Below are positions 42,464-54,260 of a DNA stretch of 64,000 bases, in pieces (the stretch's first letter is position 1; each line of letters opens with the position of its first letter). The stretch is from Solea solea. Lineage: Eukaryota; Chordata; Actinopteri; Pleuronectiformes; Soleidae. Below the pieces are notes generated by a model. The model saw only the letters and a list, made by a program, of their open reading frames with translations. It did no database searches and was not told the DNA's origin. The stretch is from assembly GCF_958295425.1 (NCBI RefSeq), contig NC_081153.1, positions 13,793,001 through 13,857,000 of the forward strand. The letters are read 5' to 3'. Made by a program: the position numbers and the translations under genes.

Positions 42464-43154
42464 CTGATAAACAACCAGGAACCATATCCCAACAATTTGT
42501 GTTTATATAATGTAAAAATACTCATGTGGGGGTGTGTATAGATATAACCTCGTATTCATACAGTATTTATTTACCATCACAAACCTTTCTCTTGCGTGCC
42601 TTGTTCACACATCAGTTGCATAAACGACACAGTCACACAACTGCTCCTGCGTGAGTCCTGTTTAACCCTTTCTGTGCAATTGCGTAATGTAATATTCAAC
42701 TTCCTTGTTCAGGTTGTGTTGTCCTTGGTTTAATGACCCTTTTTTTTATTGTGCAAGTGCACAGAGGAATGGAACGCCCATTGATTCCTGGCCTATAAAG
42801 ATAGCTCTCACTCATTGTCATTCTAAAATCTAGAATTAGTATCACTATCACAAAGAAGTGTAGCTGTTTTAGTTAACATGATTATTTTTGTTCGGGCCAA
42901 AGGATAACCCAATTTAAGACTTCATCAAACACATTGTCTTTACATATATATATAATCTGCATGTGGATTCAACTCAACAGCTGCACAACATATGACTGAG
43001 AGCGCTTTAACTTTATAGATTTGAGGGACAATACAGTGTTAATGATTATTATTTGACCTGCATGTGGCTGTAGTAGGCGATAAGATCAGATGAAACAGTT
43101 AAGTAAAGAGCACCACCTAGTGATTGCTTAAAATGCACCACATTTGTTTACATT
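42464..43154. other. Gene-free stretch, nothing recognised
   Basis: AT-rich unassigned DNA. A CTCF-like CACCACCTAGTGA (near 43,110, minus sense) matches the core at 12 of 14 positions only. Confidence 0.45.
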
Positions 43155-43345
43155 TTACATAGGTCACTCGCTCACTCACTCACTCAATCACTCACTCACT
43201 CACTCACTCATCTTCTACCGCTAATCCGCTTTAACCTACACATTTGCCTAATCCCCAAATCTGTATGCTTTTGGACTGTGGAAGAAAACCGGAGAAACAT
43301 GCAAACTCGGGTCCCTGTTCCAACCGGGTCACAAGCCCGGATCTC
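43155..43345 (-). repeat. SINE copy with ACTC-rich tail
   Basis: TTCTACCGCTAATCCGC, TTTTGGACTGTGG, AACCGGAGAAACATGCAAAC and CCGGGTCACAAGCCCGG match the body of the SINE at 50,883. The tail is replaced by a run of CACT units. Confidence 0.6.
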
Positions 43346-45294
43346 CTTGCCACATTTTTATTGGTTTTAAGATGAGTAACAGAGTAAAAAACGTAACACA
43401 ACATTGTACATAATCTCACCATATAAACAAAGGGAAAAGGCAAAGGAGCAATTGCCTGTTGTATCAGATAAGACAGACCGCGGGGGGGGCGTTCCAATCG
43501 GTTTATACTCAGGGGTCATTAATATAGAATAAAAACCTCTCCCATTCTGAATAATAACGTCCCAACTTGCCCAGCAGAGAAAATGATACATGTAGGGTTA
43601 CATGACAAGAGACCTCCTGACCAACAGTTCTCTGAATAAATAACGTTCATGAACTAGTTTCCAAAACACCTGTAACCTTTAGATATCTGGATGATTCAAT
43701 CCCTCTGGTGTCGAACTGCAAAACTGTGTCCTGCTCTGACCAAGGTCACCACTCTGCTCTTCCTCTCTCGTCCAGTGCACAAGTTTAAAAAAGGAAAAAG
43801 GAAAAAAAAAGGTAAGCGAAACACTCACTCTTCTTTTAAGTAGACAATAGCTCAGTGTCATTTCATCTGCCCAGATAAAGGTGTCATTACTATGGAAGAG
43901 TATTAGGGTAAAACAAAACATGTGAAAGAAAGAAAAAAAAAGAATAAAAAAAGAATTTCGAGAAAAAATATTAAAATATTATTAATTAATAAGCACATAA
44001 ATCACTATTTGCACTCACCTTTTGTTCTGCGATGGTTTCCTCTGGGACCACTCGAGCATCCAAAAACTCATAAATCCTATATTTTTAGTTTTCTCTCAGA
44101 ATATCACTTCAATCTCAGAAATCTGATTTAAAAATAAATAAATGAATGACTTTCTTTCCAGAAAATGTTTTACATGTGGCCCTAATACTCTTTACACCTG
44201 AGACACAGTACATGCCAAGTTTGTCAGTGGGCAAATGAACCTCTAGACACTCGAAGCAGTTATGTGAGGAATGTTTATCTGCACCTCTTACGTCTCTACA
44301 ACTTTATTAAAACGACACCTACATTATGTTGGAAAGGAACTGATTTACCTTTTGGCCTAATGATTTCATTAGCTGGACGTCCGTTGTGTTTCATGTTCAT
44401 TTAATCTGTTCGTGCAATAAATCATCAGTGAACAGAGGTCACGCTGTGGGACCAGGCTCCTTTAATTTAATGGAGATGGATTCTGGAACGTACTCTTCCA
44501 GAGCATATTAACTCCCCATAGAGCAGAAGACACGATGACCTACAGCCATCAAAACTGAATATGGTCATCAATTAGTGATTCTGATACTGAAGGTTAGGCC
44601 TCCTTTTCAACCTTGTGAGCAGCCTATTACATATAGTGAAAGCAGCTCACTGAAATATGTCTGCTTCAACTGGTGGAGGGAGGGGGGGAGGAGGGGGTGC
44701 ATCTGCCAGAGCTGCATCATTACGCTCACAGTGCTGGTTAATATTTCACATGTTATCCTTCTGAGAGGTTGGCATGTGTGTGCAGACTGCCTTTGAAACT
44801 GATGTATACGTGAGTGAGTTTGGAGGTGGGGGAGAGATGGAGAAAGTCATGGACAAAGGCAAGAAAAACAATCCAGGGAAACAAGACAATTCAATTTTAT
44901 GGCCATGAGACGTGACAGATAAGGGACAACGAAAAAAAAATAACCCTCCCTAACACTTTCTTGCCTTGACAGAATTCTTCACAGCTCATAACACATTTGT
45001 AATCCGCTCTTGATTCCGTACTAGAGACAGACACGTTGTACATGTTCATTAAACAGCGTTCACTTTAAGCCCCTCTATGTATTTTTAAAATATCATCCCA
45101 TATATTGTTTATTTGATTGACAGCAGCTCTGCTTGTATCACAGGATTTTAATGTGATACAAAATGTGATTAAAATTCTAATTGGACAGACAAATGTGACA
45201 ACAGCACATCAGTGATGTCACTATGTTAGCCACGCCCACCTTCTGCAAAGGGCTCAGACAGAAATATCTCACTATAATAACTTCCATTTAGCAG
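43346..45294. other. Gene-free stretch with a repeat-free core
   Basis: No coding sequence seen. The portion near 44,380-44,580 is of even composition with ATTA-type motifs (TTCATTTAATCTG, CCTTTAATTTAATGGAG) and no repeats, a pattern that fits a non-coding conserved element, but this is a guess. Confidence 0.35.
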
Positions 45295-45479
45295 AGGTGG
45301 AAAGTGATGAATTACTACTCGTGTTACTGCAACTGAATAGGTTTTTTGTGTACTTGCACTTTTTAAATGAATTTCTTAAATTTGTAATTTCACTTTATCT
45401 GTTACTGAGTAAAAAAAATGTTGCCCTGAATTTAAAAAATAAGTAAATAAATTCATGCACCGGAAACTTGACACTTGAA

Positions 45480-45513
45480 TGATTACATTACATTACATTA
45501 CATTACATTACAT
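45480..45513. repeat. ACATT pentanucleotide repeat
   Basis: Six ACATT units followed by GTCATTTAGCAAACGCTTG, a frequent fish repeat junction. Confidence 0.85.
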
Positions 45514-45536
45514 GTCATTTAGCAAACGCTTGAATG

Positions 45537-46215
45537 ATGAGGACAGGTGAATGAATGATGTGAACAGGTGAATTTATGATATGGACAGGTGAATGAATGA
45601 TGTGGACAGGTGAATGAATGATGTGGACAGGTGAATGATGTGGACAGGTGAATGATGAGAACAGGTGAATGAATGATGTGGACAGGTTAATGATGAGAAC
45701 AGGTGAATGAATGATGTGGACAGGTGAATGTGTGATATGGACAGGTGAATGATGAGAACAGGTGAATGAAGAGGGCGGGTGAATGAATGATGTGGACAGG
45801 TGAATGATGAGGGCGGGTGAATGAATGATGTGGACAGGTGAATGATGAGGGTAGGTGAATGATGAGGGCGGGTGAATGAATGATGAGGACAGGTGAATAA
45901 ATGATGTGGACAGGTGAATGATGAGGGAGGGTGAATGAATGATGAGGACAGGTGAATAAATGTTGTGGACAGGTGAATGATGAGGGAGGGTGAATGAATG
46001 ATGAGGACAGGTGAATAAATGATGTGGACAGGTGAATGATGAGGGCAGGTGAATGAATGATGAGGACAGGTGAATAAATGATGAAGACAGGTGAATGAAT
46101 GATGTGGACAGGTCAATGACAAGGACAAGTGAATGACTGATGAGGACTGGTGAAATAATAATGTGGACAGGTGAATGAATGACGAGGACAGGTGAATGAA
46201 TGATTAGGACAGGTG
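45537..46215. repeat. Minisatellite, GGACAGGTGAATGAATGATG-type units
   Basis: About 680 bases of imperfect 18-22-base units built from GTGGACAGG, TGAATGA and GATGAGG blocks, with variants GGGCGGG and GGGAGGG. Units differ by ATGA insertions. A 184-codon minus-strand frame runs through it (HHSFTCPHHSPV-like repeats); it is a product of the repeat, not a gene. Confidence 0.9.
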
Positions 46216-46530
46216 AATTGGCGTTAATTAAGGTCCCTGAGTGAGTGAGGAAGTTAAAGCATATGTGATCGTTGACCCATTTTGACTTTGTTTACATATT
46301 TTATTTTATCAGCACTTTAATTTGTTATGGTTTGCCTTTAATTCACAACAATTAATGTGAGACATTTGTGTCCCCTTGTCCTTTTTGCACGACACAAGAA
46401 ACAACCGCAACCTTGTTAAAAAACTAACTTCCAGTACTCTTTCCACCACTGTTATTTAGTTAAGCTTGTGGTGTTGTTCATGAAACCAGTGTTAATGTCT
46501 GCTGTGAAAACGCCTCATTGTGATGCAGCA

Positions 46531-46561
<31 letters not shown>

Positions 46562-46568
46562 GTGTGTA
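46531..46568. repeat. TG microsatellite
   Basis: GT run with one GC interruption. Confidence 0.9.
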
Positions 46569-47694
46569 GCATGATAATTTTGTGTGTAAGGAAAAAAAAA
46601 AATATCATCTAATCATTAAAGTATGTAGTTCTCTTGAGTGACAGTCCGAGGCTGCGTGTGTGTGTGTGCCTTGTTGTCGTCGTTGTGTATTTTGTTGGGC
46701 GGCTACATCAAGGTTGCACAACAAAGGGACAAATCCTCTTATTAATGCAATTAAAGTAGACTCCAAGTGAAGTGGAGGGGGAAGTAGTCGGGATGCGGCA
46801 AGTGTTGTCTATTTGCCAGTGAGTCCACTCAATAGTCAACCTTCGCCAGCCAGGGGGGGCCCAGTGGGAGTGTCTAAAACACACACACACACGGCCGCCT
46901 TCTCCAATCTCTCATCCACATCCAGACTCCTCAGCCTGTCCCGCTGTCGTCCAGGCAACGAATCACATTCAGTCCAGTGACCGTCCAACTTGTTTGTTTC
47001 ACATCTAATTCACAATGGGAGAGAACAGGGTGGCAAGAGAGAAAGAGAGAGAGAGAGAGAATGGTGAGAGTGAAAACACAGTTGAGAAGGCTGCTGAATG
47101 TAAATAAACCCTCTTTTGCCAGGAAGGAACGTCAACTTCAGAGTGTGAGCCGAAGCATGAGCCTCGCAGGTTTCCTGAAACAAGAAATTAGCACAACTGT
47201 CAAAACGCTATAATTAGATCCCCCTTTTTTGACAAAAAAAAAGAATGACAGCTGCTGATGGTTTCTTTCAGGTCAGAGAGGAAAAACTCTTTTTCTCTCT
47301 GGCTCCTTTTTTCTTTTGGGGGCCACTTACTGTACCTGAAGGATGGTCAGCTGCAAGAGAGAGTGGCGTAGCCCTATTTGTAGGGACGCAGTGTAATGTT
47401 TGTAAGTGGCAGAAAACCATCACAGAGGTGCCCAAGATAAAAGTGCATCTCTACACTTCATAAAATATTTGCTATTTCTTAGTCCACAAACAAACTCCAC
47501 ACTGGCAAAAAAACATTATTAGTTCACTGTGTTTTAAATAAAAACGGGCTGTGAAATGTGGCATGATGGAGGTTCTTTGTATGAGGGTTGTTGGAAACAC
47601 AAATAGACTGGGCTGGCAAGGGCAAACCAATCAGCAGTTAAGTGCAGCCGAACAGAGATTTTCAATCAGAGCGTAAACGCCACACAAAAAGTCA
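46569..47694. other. Gene-free stretch, nothing recognised
   Basis: A GA run lies near 47,036-47,060. Only short chance frames. Confidence 0.45.
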
Positions 47695-48600
47695 CAAAAC
47701 TTATTTACACACATTTACACACACACACAAATGTTTGGGCAGCATTCATAGTGAGGACACTCATAGACATCATGCATTTCCTAACCCCTTATCCTAACCT
47801 TAACCATCACAACAAAGTGCATAACCCCAGCCCTTAACCTAATCCTTACCTTAACCCAATTCTTCTTCTCTTCTAAGGTTATTTTGTCCCCACAAAGATA
47901 CAAGAACACACATTTACACAGCATGATGAATGTTTGTGCAGCATTCAAAGTGAGGACACACGTTGACATAATGCATTCCCTAGCCCCTTACCCTAACCTT
48001 AAGTGCCTAACCCTAACCCTTAAACTAACCCTAACCTAAACCCAATTCTAACCCTAACCCTAAAAACTAGGTCTTAGCTCCTTTAAAAAAGTAATTTTAA
48101 AGGCTGACACAATGGGAACCAGCCAAAATATCCTCATGTTCCCAAAATGTCCTCATGCCCTTGGGTTTCTAAGTTTTTTCTATCCTCACAAAGATACAAG
48201 AACACACACACATTTACACAGCACTATGAATGTTTGTGCAGCATTCATAGTGAGGACACGCATTGACATAAACCCAATTATAACCTTAGCCCTGCATGTA
48301 AAACCAGGTCTTAACCCTCAAAAAGCCCTTTTAAGGACCGACTGAATGTGAGGACCAGCCAAAATGTCCTCACATTCCCAAAATGTCCTCACACCCTTAG
48401 GTTTATACGTTTTCCCTCCCAAAGACTCCCATACAAGAACACACACACCTCAGAAATAAGGTTCAGCCTCATTAGGACCAGGTTTTGGTCTCCATGAGGA
48501 CTACCAGTCCTGAAAAGAGCAGTGTTTATGCCAGAGAAGGTCCTGTAGAGGAAACAAGTACAAGTACACACACACACACACAGGTAAACAGAAACAATAT
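47695..48600. repeat. Three partial tandem copies of a CCCTAACC-rich dispersed repeat
   Basis: Recurring blocks TTTACACAGCA-TGATGAATG, GTGCAGCATTCA-AGTGAGGACAC, CCTAGCCCCTTACCCTAACC, AGCCAAAATGTCCTCA and AGGACCAGGTTTTGGTCTCC. Related DNA occurs at 62,480-62,890. The CCCTAA stretches near 48,006-48,065 resemble telomere repeats but belong to this element. Confidence 0.75.
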
Positions 48601-50882
48601 GTGATGCTGGACATTATCAGTTCAGCTGGCCTGGGGAACTCAGTTAATGGGGCTCCTGTTGTTGCACTCAGGGGCCCCTTGTTTCCCTCTGTTTGCTGCC
48701 GATAACAACATCAGAATTGTTCTTCAGTTGCCTCTCACATTAATCAAAAGCCCTGGTACGAAGCAATAGTCCAGAGCAAAGTGGTGTTTTCATGGCTGCT
48801 GGTCTCATAAAAATGTTCCCACCACTGGAAAGAAAAGAAAAAAAATAGCACCAGCAGTTGCATTCAGCACCAACGTTGTACTCGTGAATGAGTTCCAATC
48901 TCGTCAATTTGGAAAAGAGGAAGTATGAGGTTTTGTTTTTTTTCTTGGTGCAAATCAAAAGTGTTTTGGCAATGAAATGGGAAATTGCATCTTCACCGGG
49001 AATCACAGTGAAAAGAGGAAAAAAAAAGTTTCTTTCACCTCGGCTCTCTTGTAACCCGGCCATATTAAATTCACATTTCAGTGATGTATTACAATCATTA
49101 TCTCTGTCAGAGGAAAAACAGGCCCAGTTGAAAACACATTATCCCCGGCAATGAGGGGATGCAGCAGTTCATCACTTCACTCTTTAGTCATTTCAAAGCC
49201 TGGTCCCTTTAAAGAAACACCCTCATAATTACCCGCACATCGTCTGTGAGCGAATCTGACAGGGTGTCGACATTTCCATCCTGTCTGCTGTGATTTGTCC
49301 AATTTAATGTACATTGCATTCCTGTTTTCATGCAAGGAGGAGTGTATGAGTTAACATGCCCTGGAGGAGTTCTCTTTACCCTTCTAAAGTTTGGTGTTAA
49401 TTCAGAGAGAATGAACGAGTCATAATGCAGAGTGTGTCGGTGGGAGCCGAGAGCTGTAAGTGAACACCTGTCACTGTCAGCGGTCTGCAGCTCCCGGACA
49501 CCGACTGGCTGACTCACAGGAAGGTCACCTTGTCTCTGTCGGACCTGAGCCTGGGACTGGCAGCTGATACAGTAGCTTCAGCACTGCACTACAATATATT
49601 CCGTCTGAGAAATAGAAATAGAGACACGTATCACAGCTGGCCCATATCTGCTGTCGACTGGAAATCCATCACATTGTGTCCGTGTCTCCCTCTTTTCAGT
49701 TTCACCCACTGCCCATGTTTTTATGCATCATTTTCTCCTGCTGAAACATCCTCACTCCATCTCTGTCTTCTATTTAACACACCTAGGCACACATCTCTAG
49801 ATCATTCATATTGTTAACAAAAAAATAAAAATTGATGTATGTTTTATTTTTAGTCTGTTGTAAACAACGTTAACTAAAATACTCACACTAACACGCCTAC
49901 GGACAAAAATGTCAAATCACTACTGATGCGTCATAACAATTTAAGCATTTAAGGGTTAGAAACATACTAAACTCATTAATGTTTGATATATGATGAGGAC
50001 TGTTGTTGTTGTAAAAAATAATAATAATGATAATCATTTATACAATTAGTACATTTTGGTGCTCTAAGTGTGTTAATGTGATTATTTTATGAAAAATTAC
50101 ATTGCAAAAATGAAAATAATAATGCATATAAACAAATGTTTCTGCTAATCTTTCAAATATACCAGGCTGCAATAATAATAATAATAACGAAAAATAATCC
50201 AGTTTTCATGACGTATATTGAAAATAATTCATTCACTGTGTTTTTAGACCTTAAGATGAAGGTGCATCATGAAAAAAACTTGGCAATTTAATGGTTAAAA
50301 ACTTTAAAAATCCATTCAAATTTGATGGGAAAAGGACTGATGTTGGTTTACCACTTTTTTTTTTACATTTATAAAATTTTTATAGCTTTATTTTTTATGA
50401 ACACAGTTTGGTGTTCTAAGTGTGTTAACATAACCTTTATGAGGGCACATCTAAGGGTTAATTACTTTTTTACCTACCTGCATGCATCTGAACAGCAACT
50501 TTCAATTCTTTCAGTAGGTTGAGTTCTTTTCCCTCCGCTCCCTTTTAAATTTTAATCTGATTAAATGTCCTTCCCTTTGGTGTCTCCTTCTCTGCCTTAT
50601 CTGAGTAGCTGCACATACACGCATGCATAAAAAAAAATACTCCGACCTTTGAGCTTGCACAGAGGTGCACAGCAGAGAAACACCATCCAATTTAGGCAAA
50701 GGAGAAAAAAAGCCCAAAACATTTTTCTTAAGAAGTTACATTTTTATTTACTCTGCATAAATTGCTTCAACCTGGGGAAATAAATTCAAGCAAAAAGAAA
50801 CTTTGAATCCTTTGATTTTGTAATCCAATCTCCATAACGCGAAAGGCAGTCGACGCAGTCACAGGGTCCTGATTGTTTTTCA
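48601..50882. other. Gene-free stretch, partly repeat-free
   Basis: 48,600-49,160 and 49,380-49,680 are of balanced composition without visible repeats; 49,800-50,480 is AT-rich with ATA/ATAATA runs. No coding sequence recognised. Confidence 0.4.
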
Positions 50883-51118
50883 CATTTTTATCCATTCATC
50901 CATCCATCCATCTTCTACCCTTGACAGGTCGCCAGTCCATCACACATCCACAAAGAGACAATGAACCATGTTTTTGGACTGTGGGAGGAAACCGGAGAAC
51001 CTGGAGATAACCCACGCACACATGGAGAACATGCAAACTTAATGTAGAAAGGATCTTTTTTCGGGTCTTCTTGCTGCAAAGACAAAAGTGCTAACCACTA
51101 CACCAACTGTGTTGCTGC
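50883..51118 (-). repeat. tRNA-derived SINE copy
   Basis: Tail CATCCATCCATCCATCTTC, body TTTTTGGACTGTGGGAGG and GGAGAACATGCAAAC, and minus-strand head GTTGGTGTAGTGGTTAGCAC. The head has an insertion compared with the copy at 36,566. Confidence 0.75.
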
Positions 51119-52104
51119 CACATTCTTATATTTTTATAAATATACACCTTAGCAGGCCGCTTTAAAATAAATAACCCCATCAAAAAGGTCTTTTCTGTCT
51201 ACGTCTGTGTTTTTGACTGTTGAAGGAGGCTGAGATAGAAAACCCCACAAGAAAACAGGAGCAGGTGTACAAGCACAGGCAGGGAAGTGGAAAACAGAAA
51301 GACAATCCAGGGACCACTGGTGGGCAGGCGGAGGACGCCGTGAGGCGTTAAACTGGACTGAGACAGAAATCGCGACAAGCTCAGCGTCTGATGACATTTG
51401 CATGATCAAAGTCACATCCAAGCAGCCTGTAGGTGCTTCAAGGGGGTTTGGAAAACATCTGCCCGCGACACGCGTCTGTGAGTTTTACAGGAAATCTATG
51501 ATGTGGATCCTTCCATCAAATCAGTGAACCTTTCAAGGGCATTTTCCAGTGTGAGGACTCACATTCACACACACACACAGAGTCATGCACATATAACCAC
51601 ACAGTGTTGTGAAGAATTCGCCATACGCCAGATGAATATCTTTATCTTTATTATTTATTTCTGACATGAGGCAAATAAAAGGAACTGCCATCAGCATGTG
51701 AAACACAGCAAAATGTGCCCTCTATAAAATAAAAATGTGTACAGGGTGTGTGTCAAATTTAGCAAGAAACCTATGATGTGCATAATGACAATGCTAAACA
51801 ATACCTCTCCCACAGAGACACACCCTTCAATACCAGGTGGGCGCCCCAAAATCACAAATGTTCCACATGAAAACTTAAACGCCCGTGTCATGGTAAAATA
51901 TAAAAAGAAAAAAATGTACATACATTTTGTGTAATTATAACTTGAAAAGGAGAAAAAAAAAAATTGCAGTATCTTACAAATATGCTGCGGTAACTGACCC
52001 TGAAACACAGGCACAACATGTGCACATAGGAATAAAAAAAACAATGCATAAGGACTTACATTTTGACACAAATAAATCCCTCATGTCACTGATTATTAAG
52101 GGGG
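51119..52104. other. Gene-free stretch, nothing recognised
   Basis: Chance frames only. A CA run lies near 51,569-51,581. Confidence 0.45.
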
Positions 52105-52442
52105 ATCATTTAAGGCTACATGTCTTTTTATTTTTTGCTTATTTTAACCATTAAAAGGCCAGAAAATGAAATGCGAGCAAGTGCTTTTGTCCATTTTTCC
52201 CCAATAAGTTTCAATATCGGGCACTTATTTACAGTTTACTGCATGTCAAACTTGTGTATTAACAATTTAAAATGAAGAAAACCTAAATGTTTTATTTAGA
52301 AATAACATTGCAGTTGTACAGTGCAACATTTTGCGTGATAAATATGTCTACAGATTTAAAATAGCATTTGTTTGAGTCTTTGTCTCAATGTCCAAACAGT
52401 GGAAACGTGTCATTTTCGATATGCTCGGTGTTAAAGATTTAC
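52105..52442 (+). repeat. Dispersed repeat, second copy of the family at 7,755
   Basis: Same blocks in the same order and orientation as 7,755-8,200, with indels in the middle. Confidence 0.7.
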
Positions 52443-53479
52443 TAGTTTCATAGTTTCTATGATGTTTTCTCTTTGTAGAATAGTTGACTATTGATCATTT
52501 CTCTTCCCTTCAGTGCGTGACATTTCACAACAAAGTGCGCTCAGTGCTTTCAAGGATGACAAATAACAATGTCAAATCTTATACAACCTGCTGTGTTGTC
52601 ACTAAGTTGAATTCCATCATGTTTTCATTTTGTGTCTGCGCCGCACAAATGACGCAGACGCTCATTGAAATGCTGGTAATGGTGGTTTTGTTTGCATTGC
52701 ACTCAAACTATTCCATTTCAGACTGTCTGGGATTGTATCTGCATATGCTGGCATGTTTTCCTTCTCTTTTTTTTGTGCTGCTGTCTCTGCGATCAGTAAA
52801 CAGGGAGAGCAAAAAAAAAAGGGGGAAAAAAGAAAACAGAGAAGGTGCTTTGGGACTGGAAGTCATACCATCTTTCTTTTTTATTTTCCCACCACTGGCA
52901 TATTTATACTTTGATGTCTCGGTGTTTTCTGGGCCTCTACATCCTCGCTGACCTCCACCATGCAGGTATTTTGCTGTAGTTTTTTGCTGAATAGTGCAGG
53001 GGGACGTTTTTGTTTCTATCACCTCATGTGTCAAAGCCATTTGCCTTGTCTGAAACTTTCTGGAAAGTGGCAGCTGTCTCGATCAGCTTTAATAAATCAA
53101 CCCCCGTCGGTCTGTTCTCCACTCTCTCTCTCTCCGCTCTGCCTCTCCACCTTCATTCCTTTTTACTACTTATCTACGACCGGTGCTTTTCGCTCCTCGC
53201 CACTCACTATCTCTGTTCAGTCATTCCTTTGCCTTCCATTTACTTCCTCCGTGTCTGTCTTTATCTCTCCCAGCTGCCTTCTGGGAGGCATCTCCACACC
53301 CCTCTTCTATCATCTCTAACTCCCGCATTTTATTACTCCACTTCCTCTTCCCTCTCTTCCTCACACTCTCTAGTCTCTCTTTAGAGCCTTTTATCATTGC
53401 TTAGTTGCTCAGTCATTTCCCCCGGGAGCACTGGTGTACTGAGCCAGTTCTGAAAGCCCAGAATCCTTGGAAAGATTCT

Positions 53480-54260
53480 GGTCATGTGGCTTCCTCACTT
53501 TTTCTTTTGCAAAGTGGCAGAATTATGGCATAATTAATGGCGACCTCTCACATAAACCCTCTCCCCCCTTTCTTTCCCCCCCCAACCCTGTCATTCCTCA
53601 TCCCCCTCCTTCCTTTGGCCATCCCACACTATGTAATAGGCATCATCACACAAATAACCTTGTGAGTGGGGAATGGATCCACAGTCACTGGAATAGGCTG
53701 AGGAATTGATTGAGATGCCAACGCGTGCTCCATCTCATAAATGAGTTGGATGTTTGCTGGTAATCCTTTATCACGGTGAGCGAGCCCTGACTTTATGAGG
53801 TCTTGGTGTTCGCTCCATCTCTCAACGGGGTTTAATGCGCCGCTATTGAATCCGAGCATTGGACCATATTATCATTTATTCCTTTGTCTATAGCTGTATT
53901 TCAGCGTGACCGATTGCACATAAACAGCAGTTGATTGGCCCGGAAATGCAGCGGTGGACTGTGATGTGTTGTATATTTTCCTCACGTCATCACTCGCTCT
54001 CCCCAAATTTATTTCCTTGTTTTTCACCACGTGGCGTCGTCAGTCAGAAGGCTTTTAATTTGGTGGCGTGACGGTAAACCCAGGTCATGTCATGTGACTT
54101 TGCTCTTGGCTTCCTCTCACTCCCTCCCTGCAATGCACCTGCTCTTTATCAATTCTTGATAGTGTAGCAGAAACATTTCCACATTTACTGGGTTGTTATA
54201 GGGACTTTAATCCACAGCAGCAAAGGGGGAATATCTCTATGTCTGTCTGTAACCACTGAT
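53480..54260. other. Repeat-free stretch, candidate conserved non-coding element
   Basis: Even base composition, no microsatellite apart from short C runs near 53,575, and many TAATTA/ATTTA-type motifs (GGCATAATTAATGG, TTTAATGCGCCGC, TTTTAATTTGGTGG). No open frame of note. Called only on its look; no alignment was possible. Confidence 0.3.

Noticed and set aside
45574..46128. A 184-codon frame encoding His/Ser/Pro repeats
   Set aside because: It is a direct translation of the minisatellite and has no gene context.
45537..46215. CRISPR-like regular repeats
   Set aside because: The units are contiguous, imperfect and without unique spacers; a eukaryotic minisatellite.
48006..48065. True interstitial telomere array
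   Set aside because: CCCTAA units are irregular and embedded in a dispersed repeat with a relative at 62.5 kb.
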